A program made the translations under genes and the position numbers. This document shows positions 30,215 to 32,635 of a stretch of 32,635 nucleotides of DNA, in pieces (the first letter of the stretch is position 1; every line of letters starts with the position of its first letter). Source of the stretch: a virus; the IMG/VR virus record IMGVR_UViG_3300010410_000006, positions 1 to 32,635 of that record, one strand, 5' to 3'. The notes under the pieces are model-generated. The model was not told where the DNA came from. It ran no database searches and saw nothing but the letters and a program-made list of their open reading frames with translations.

Positions 30215-30291
30215 ATCCGAGAGACAAAAAAAGACGGCAGTGGAACACCTTTTTAAGGTATTTCGCACTGCCGTCTAGCGGTCTCACGGAT
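30215..30291 (-). terminator. strong terminator with nested outer stem
   Basis: AGACGGCAGTG (30232-30242) and CACTGCCGTCT (30266-30276) form a perfect 11-bp stem, and on the minus strand seven T follow, so it is a strong rho-independent terminator. Outer arms ATCCGAGAGAC (30215-30225) and GTCTCACGGAT (30281-30291) match at 10 of 11 positions. It ends transcripts of the 51-aa gene before the sigma-like gene and could act as an attenuator if read-through is regulated. Confidence 0.75.
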
Positions 30292-30307
30292 TAAGTTTTA
30301 AGTTTAT

Positions 30308-30463
30308 CTATGCTGCTGATGCTTTACGGTTCACAACTTCTGTTGTTCCATCCGGCTTAACTTGAATTAGGGTGATGCAGTCTTTGATTTTAATTTCTAC
30401 GGCCCCTGTTACTTCATCAACACGACATACAAGTCGTCCATCAAGATTTCTTATTTCGCTCAT
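30308..30463 (-). CDS. conserved 51-aa phage leader protein
   Basis: A short gene starting MSEIRNLDGRLVCRVDE at 30463, with GGAGG 8 nt upstream, and ending NRKASAA. The pattern (a VCRVDE...VEIKIKDC segment, then LIQVKPDGTTEVVN) is a beta-rich small protein that I recall as conserved at the early end of clostridial phages; function unknown. It is the most upstream minus-strand gene and is followed by the strong terminator. Confidence 0.7.
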   Translation of the reverse strand: MSEIRNLDGRLVCRVDEVTGAVEIKIKDCITLIQVKPDGTTEVVNRKASAA

Positions 30464-30729
30464 TGGCTTGTCCTCCTTTCTTTATGCGTTCTTTAGTGGC
30501 AACGAATATATTATTTCGATTGAATAGATACTCTCTTTATACCGACATAATCTTCGCGTTCGTGAATATTTAATTCTAGTAAAGCGATAATTTTCATGAT
30601 ATAATTTAATTGGTTAAAATTTCAATATCGCTTAACTACTAATAAAATTGTACAAAAAAAATTCCTTCCACTCAGGAAGGACTCGGAAGGATTCGGAAAG
30701 ACTCGGAAAATAAACGGAGGTGGTAGACA
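30464..30729. promoter_or_regulatory. divergent regulatory region
   Basis: This gap separates the minus-strand phage genes from the plus-strand ABC-3C genes. An 8-bp inverted repeat AAGCGATA (30582-30589)/TATCGCTT (30626-30633) surrounds a possible plus-strand -10 TATAAT (30600-30605) that lacks a good -35. I found no clear minus-strand promoter. Before the first ABC-3C gene lie a CCTTCC/GGAAGG hairpin and three 10-bp tandem repeats (30675-30704). Confidence 0.5.
30675..30704 (+). repeat. three tandem 10-bp repeats before ABC-3C operon
   Basis: GGAAGGACTC, GGAAGGATTC and GGAAAGACTC follow one another, with a partial fourth copy. They lie about 25-55 nt before the ATG at 30730 and upstream of the GGAGG. 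CCTTCC at 30664-30669 can pair with the first GGAAGG. Confidence 0.75.
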
Positions 30730-31725
30730 ATGCTCTTTAGTGAATTTGCGAACATATTATTTAAACATAGTGATACTGAGGATAAACCCTATGAGTTTTT
30801 TCTATCACTTTTCGATAATATTATGAGAGATCCAATTACTCCTGAAGAAAACAAATTGTCTGAAGATGATAAATTCAATCCTTTTGGAGGCATGGCACCT
30901 GATTCCTTAGATAGACTATTTAAAGGATCAAATCCTCTAAACCCCAAAAGGGTGAAAAAAGTTATTAGCTATAAAAATACCGATAAATTTGCAAAATACA
31001 TAAACGAATTCAATGAGCATAACCAAATTGCCATTGAAAACGAAATTAAAACTATGATCCCGAATTTTAATAGTGATGAAAATATAGGATATGCCTGTGC
31101 TGATTTGTTCCTTCAGATTTTAGATGATATTTTTGAAGGGCGAGAGTCTTCCAACAATTTGAATTCTTCTGACAAAGCTTCAAAGCCAATTGCTTTTCCT
31201 ACTCAAACTATTTATTATGATGAATCTGATGGCAAATTACATATTGGAGATACCGAAATATCAATTCCTAAAGAAATAGAGCCTCCCCAAGACATAGCTC
31301 CAGAAGAGGAAGCATATGTCCGTGAACTACTCGCCGCATATGCAGAATCACTAAAATCCGGGAATATTACAAAATCTGATTTAGACTCTCTTCCAAAGAA
31401 ATATAAACGAAATTTCTCTGATCAGAGAATCAACTATTATGGTGCCGTACGTATTGATCGTTTTATTCGTGAGACCTTTGAAAAAGGAGATGCACATGCA
31501 GGTAAATGGAAATCTGAAACATTAGATTATATAAAGGATACTTTGTGGGATGACTATGACGATGGCTACAAAAGATTATTGGCTGTAATGAAAAAAGTGG
31601 TGGACTGCTCTACTACATCTGTAGTAAGCAATATCCAAAATCTTGTCGGTCCAAAAGAAAAGAAGGGAGCCTGTCACTTGTTGGCAAATGACGGTAGCTT
31701 TCGCTGGGTGAATGATGATGAATAA
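30730..31725 (+). CDS. ABC-3C system C-terminal-domain protein
   Basis: A 331-aa protein whose C-terminal ~110 residues match the conserved domain of ABC-three-component systems as I know it: INYYGAVRIDRFIRETFEKG, TLDYIKDTLWDDYDDGYKRL, VGPKEKKGACHLLANDGSFR and the final WV. The N-terminal two thirds are probably the variable effector or sensor part; no catalytic motif is visible there. GGAGG is 9 nt before the ATG. It overlaps the next gene by 14 nt. The three-gene module is linked with anti-phage defence in comparative studies. Confidence 0.7.
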   Translation: MLFSEFANILFKHSDTEDKPYEFFLSLFDNIMRDPITPEENKLSEDDKFNPFGGMAPDSLDRLFKGSNPLNPKRVKKVISYKNTDKFAKYINEFNEHNQIAIENEIKTMIPNFNSDENIGYACADLFLQILDDIFEGRESSNNLNSSDKASKPIAFPTQTIYYDESDGKLHIGDTEISIPKEIEPPQDIAPEEEAYVRELLAAYAESLKSGNITKSDLDSLPKKYKRNFSDQRINYYGAVRIDRFIRETFEKGDAHAGKWKSETLDYIKDTLWDDYDDGYKRLLAVMKKVVDCSTTSVVSNIQNLVGPKEKKGACHLLANDGSFRWVNDDE

Positions 31726-32173
31726 TTTAATCTTTAACACAACATTCGAAATTTCTATAAGATTACTATTGCTTTTATCTTTAGTGAAAAATAAGGGCCT
31801 TACATTGGATGGTATTATCACTGCGGATTTCATTGCAAATTACTCAAAAGACTTTGGATTGTCTAATAATAATCTCCATGGCGACAATGAATTTAGTTTC
31901 TCAGAGTTGTCTGCAAGAAGAGTATCTGTTCAAAATGCAATAAAAGACCTAGTTTTAGAAAATATGATACAGGTCTCTTATTCAAAATACGGTTTCCAAT
32001 ATTCTATATCTGATCGTGGTCAAACGTTTTGCAATAACCTAAATTCTGATTATGCATATGAATATAAAGATTATGCAGAAAAAGCTATCGCCTATATGAG
32101 TTCGATGGATGATATAGAAATTCTCAACTTAATTAGTAAAAAAGCATCTAAATCAATTAGAAGGGAGGAATAA
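31712..32173 (+). CDS. ABC-3C middle component
   Basis: A 153-aa protein starting MMMNNLIFNTTFEISIRLLL, with ADFIANYSKDFGLSNNNLHG and FSFSELSARRVSVQNAIKDL. This pattern (NTxFEISxRxLLLL..., DFIxxYxxxFGLS, NLHGDN) is what I recall for the middle component of ABC-3C systems. It looks like a winged-helix adaptor between the ATPase and the C-terminal-domain protein. It overlaps the upstream gene by 14 nt and is 2 nt before the ATPase start. Confidence 0.7.
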   Translation: MMMNNLIFNTTFEISIRLLLLLSLVKNKGLTLDGIITADFIANYSKDFGLSNNNLHGDNEFSFSELSARRVSVQNAIKDLVLENMIQVSYSKYGFQYSISDRGQTFCNNLNSDYAYEYKDYAEKAIAYMSSMDDIEILNLISKKASKSIRREE

Positions 32174-32175
32174 CA

Positions 32176-32635
32176 ATGTCTTTTTACATACAACAAATTA
32201 CTGCAACTGGCGTTGGAAAAACTCCTGCTATTGTAACCTTCAATGAAGGGTTAAATATCATCTGTGGTGTTTCAGATTCTGGAAAAACCAGTATATTGAA
32301 ATGTATTCAGTTTACAATGGGAGTAATCAAAAAACCATTTGAAAAAGAACAAACAGGATATGATGGTGTAAGCTTAGATATCATGACTCCAAATGGACCA
32401 ATACACATATCACGAGAAATAGGGAGAAACATAGTCAACGTGATATCTGATATAGATTCAATTTCTAGCGGAGATTATGATATTGATTATAAGAAGAATG
32501 GTAATAAACGCCCTGTCTTGAATGAACTTTGGCTTAATTTAATGGGCATTAAAAAGCTCCCAATGATTATAAAAAACCAAGACTTCGAAAGACTGCGTTT
32601 AAAATGGAATACAATTATGAAGTTCTTTTGGTTAA
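32176..32635 (+). CDS. ABC-3C ATPase, SMC/DUF3732-like (partial)
   Basis: The first 153 codons of an ATPase cut by the window end. GGGAGG precedes the ATG at 32176. The Walker A is GVSDSGKTS (residues 31-39) after NEGLNIIC, as in Rad50/SMC-like ATPases, and MGIKKLPMIIKNQDFERLRL is a family-like stretch. The frame is open to the last base. It would power the ABC-3C module. Confidence 0.72.
   Translation, partial: MSFYIQQITATGVGKTPAIVTFNEGLNIICGVSDSGKTSILKCIQFTMGVIKKPFEKEQTGYDGVSLDIMTPNGPIHISREIGRNIVNVISDIDSISSGDYDIDYKKNGNKRPVLNELWLNLMGIKKLPMIIKNQDFERLRLKWNTIMKFFWL

Noticed and set aside
30464-30729. CRISPR-like array or attachment site in the divergent region
   Set aside because: The repeats are 10 bp without spacers, and no tRNA end, integrase or matching second copy is in the window to support an attachment site.

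Overview
The window is most of a temperate, tailed (siphovirus-type, HK97-fold capsid) prophage of a low-GC Bacillota host, probably a Clostridia member. The evidence is the overall AT-rich composition, the strong GGAGG ribosome binding sites before almost every gene, and a gene set known from clostridial prophages: P27 small terminase, DUF2800/DUF2815, phage metK, amidoligase with a GGCT-like protein, and an ArpU/DUF1492-like late regulator. No integrase, lysis genes or tape measure protein lie inside the window, so the prophage continues on at least the left side. Family names come from motif and order recognition by eye; no database search was run.

Nearly all phage genes are on the minus strand, so transcription runs from high to low coordinates. 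From right to left: a 51-aa leader gene with a strong terminator, a sigma-region-4-like protein, an antirepressor flanked by two 45-bp direct repeats, then the replication block (small acidic protein, metK, Rrp5-like protein, DUF2800 nuclease-like, DUF2815 SSB-like, family A DNA polymerase, VapE-like primase-helicase, VRR-NUC, SNF2 helicase, DUF4406-like protein, Cys-rich protein, DUF1492-like late regulator). An iteron-rich, dyad-organised stretch between the primase-helicase and VRR-NUC genes (about 19500-19765) is the likely replication origin. The DNA polymerase carries a 309-aa intein at the O-helix motif. A second protein, an HNH homing endonuclease, is encoded wholly inside the intein DNA in a different reading frame.

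Just after the late regulator come three 10-bp direct repeats, a -10 box, a heavily folded RNA of about 130 nt and a rho-independent terminator. This looks like an activator-controlled late promoter with a terminated leader RNA. An AT-rich cassette follows (XRE repressor, ImmA protease, PIN-domain protein, zinc-finger protein) with its own promoter and a 12-bp inverted-repeat operator. Next are an HNH endonuclease, a possible cos region, a ParB-methyltransferase fusion, and an amidoligase/GGCT cluster whose genes carry three copies of one promoter type.

The left part is the packaging and head-tail module: terS, terL, portal, ClpP-like protease, major capsid, head fibre-like protein, connectors, tail tube with an Ig-like domain, and the tail assembly chaperone pair G/GT made by a -1 frameshift at A AAA AAC.

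At the right end, on the plus strand, three tightly spaced genes (30730 to beyond the edge) look like an ABC-three-component (ABC-3C) defence system: a C-terminal-domain protein, a middle component and an ABC/SMC-like ATPase cut by the window end.
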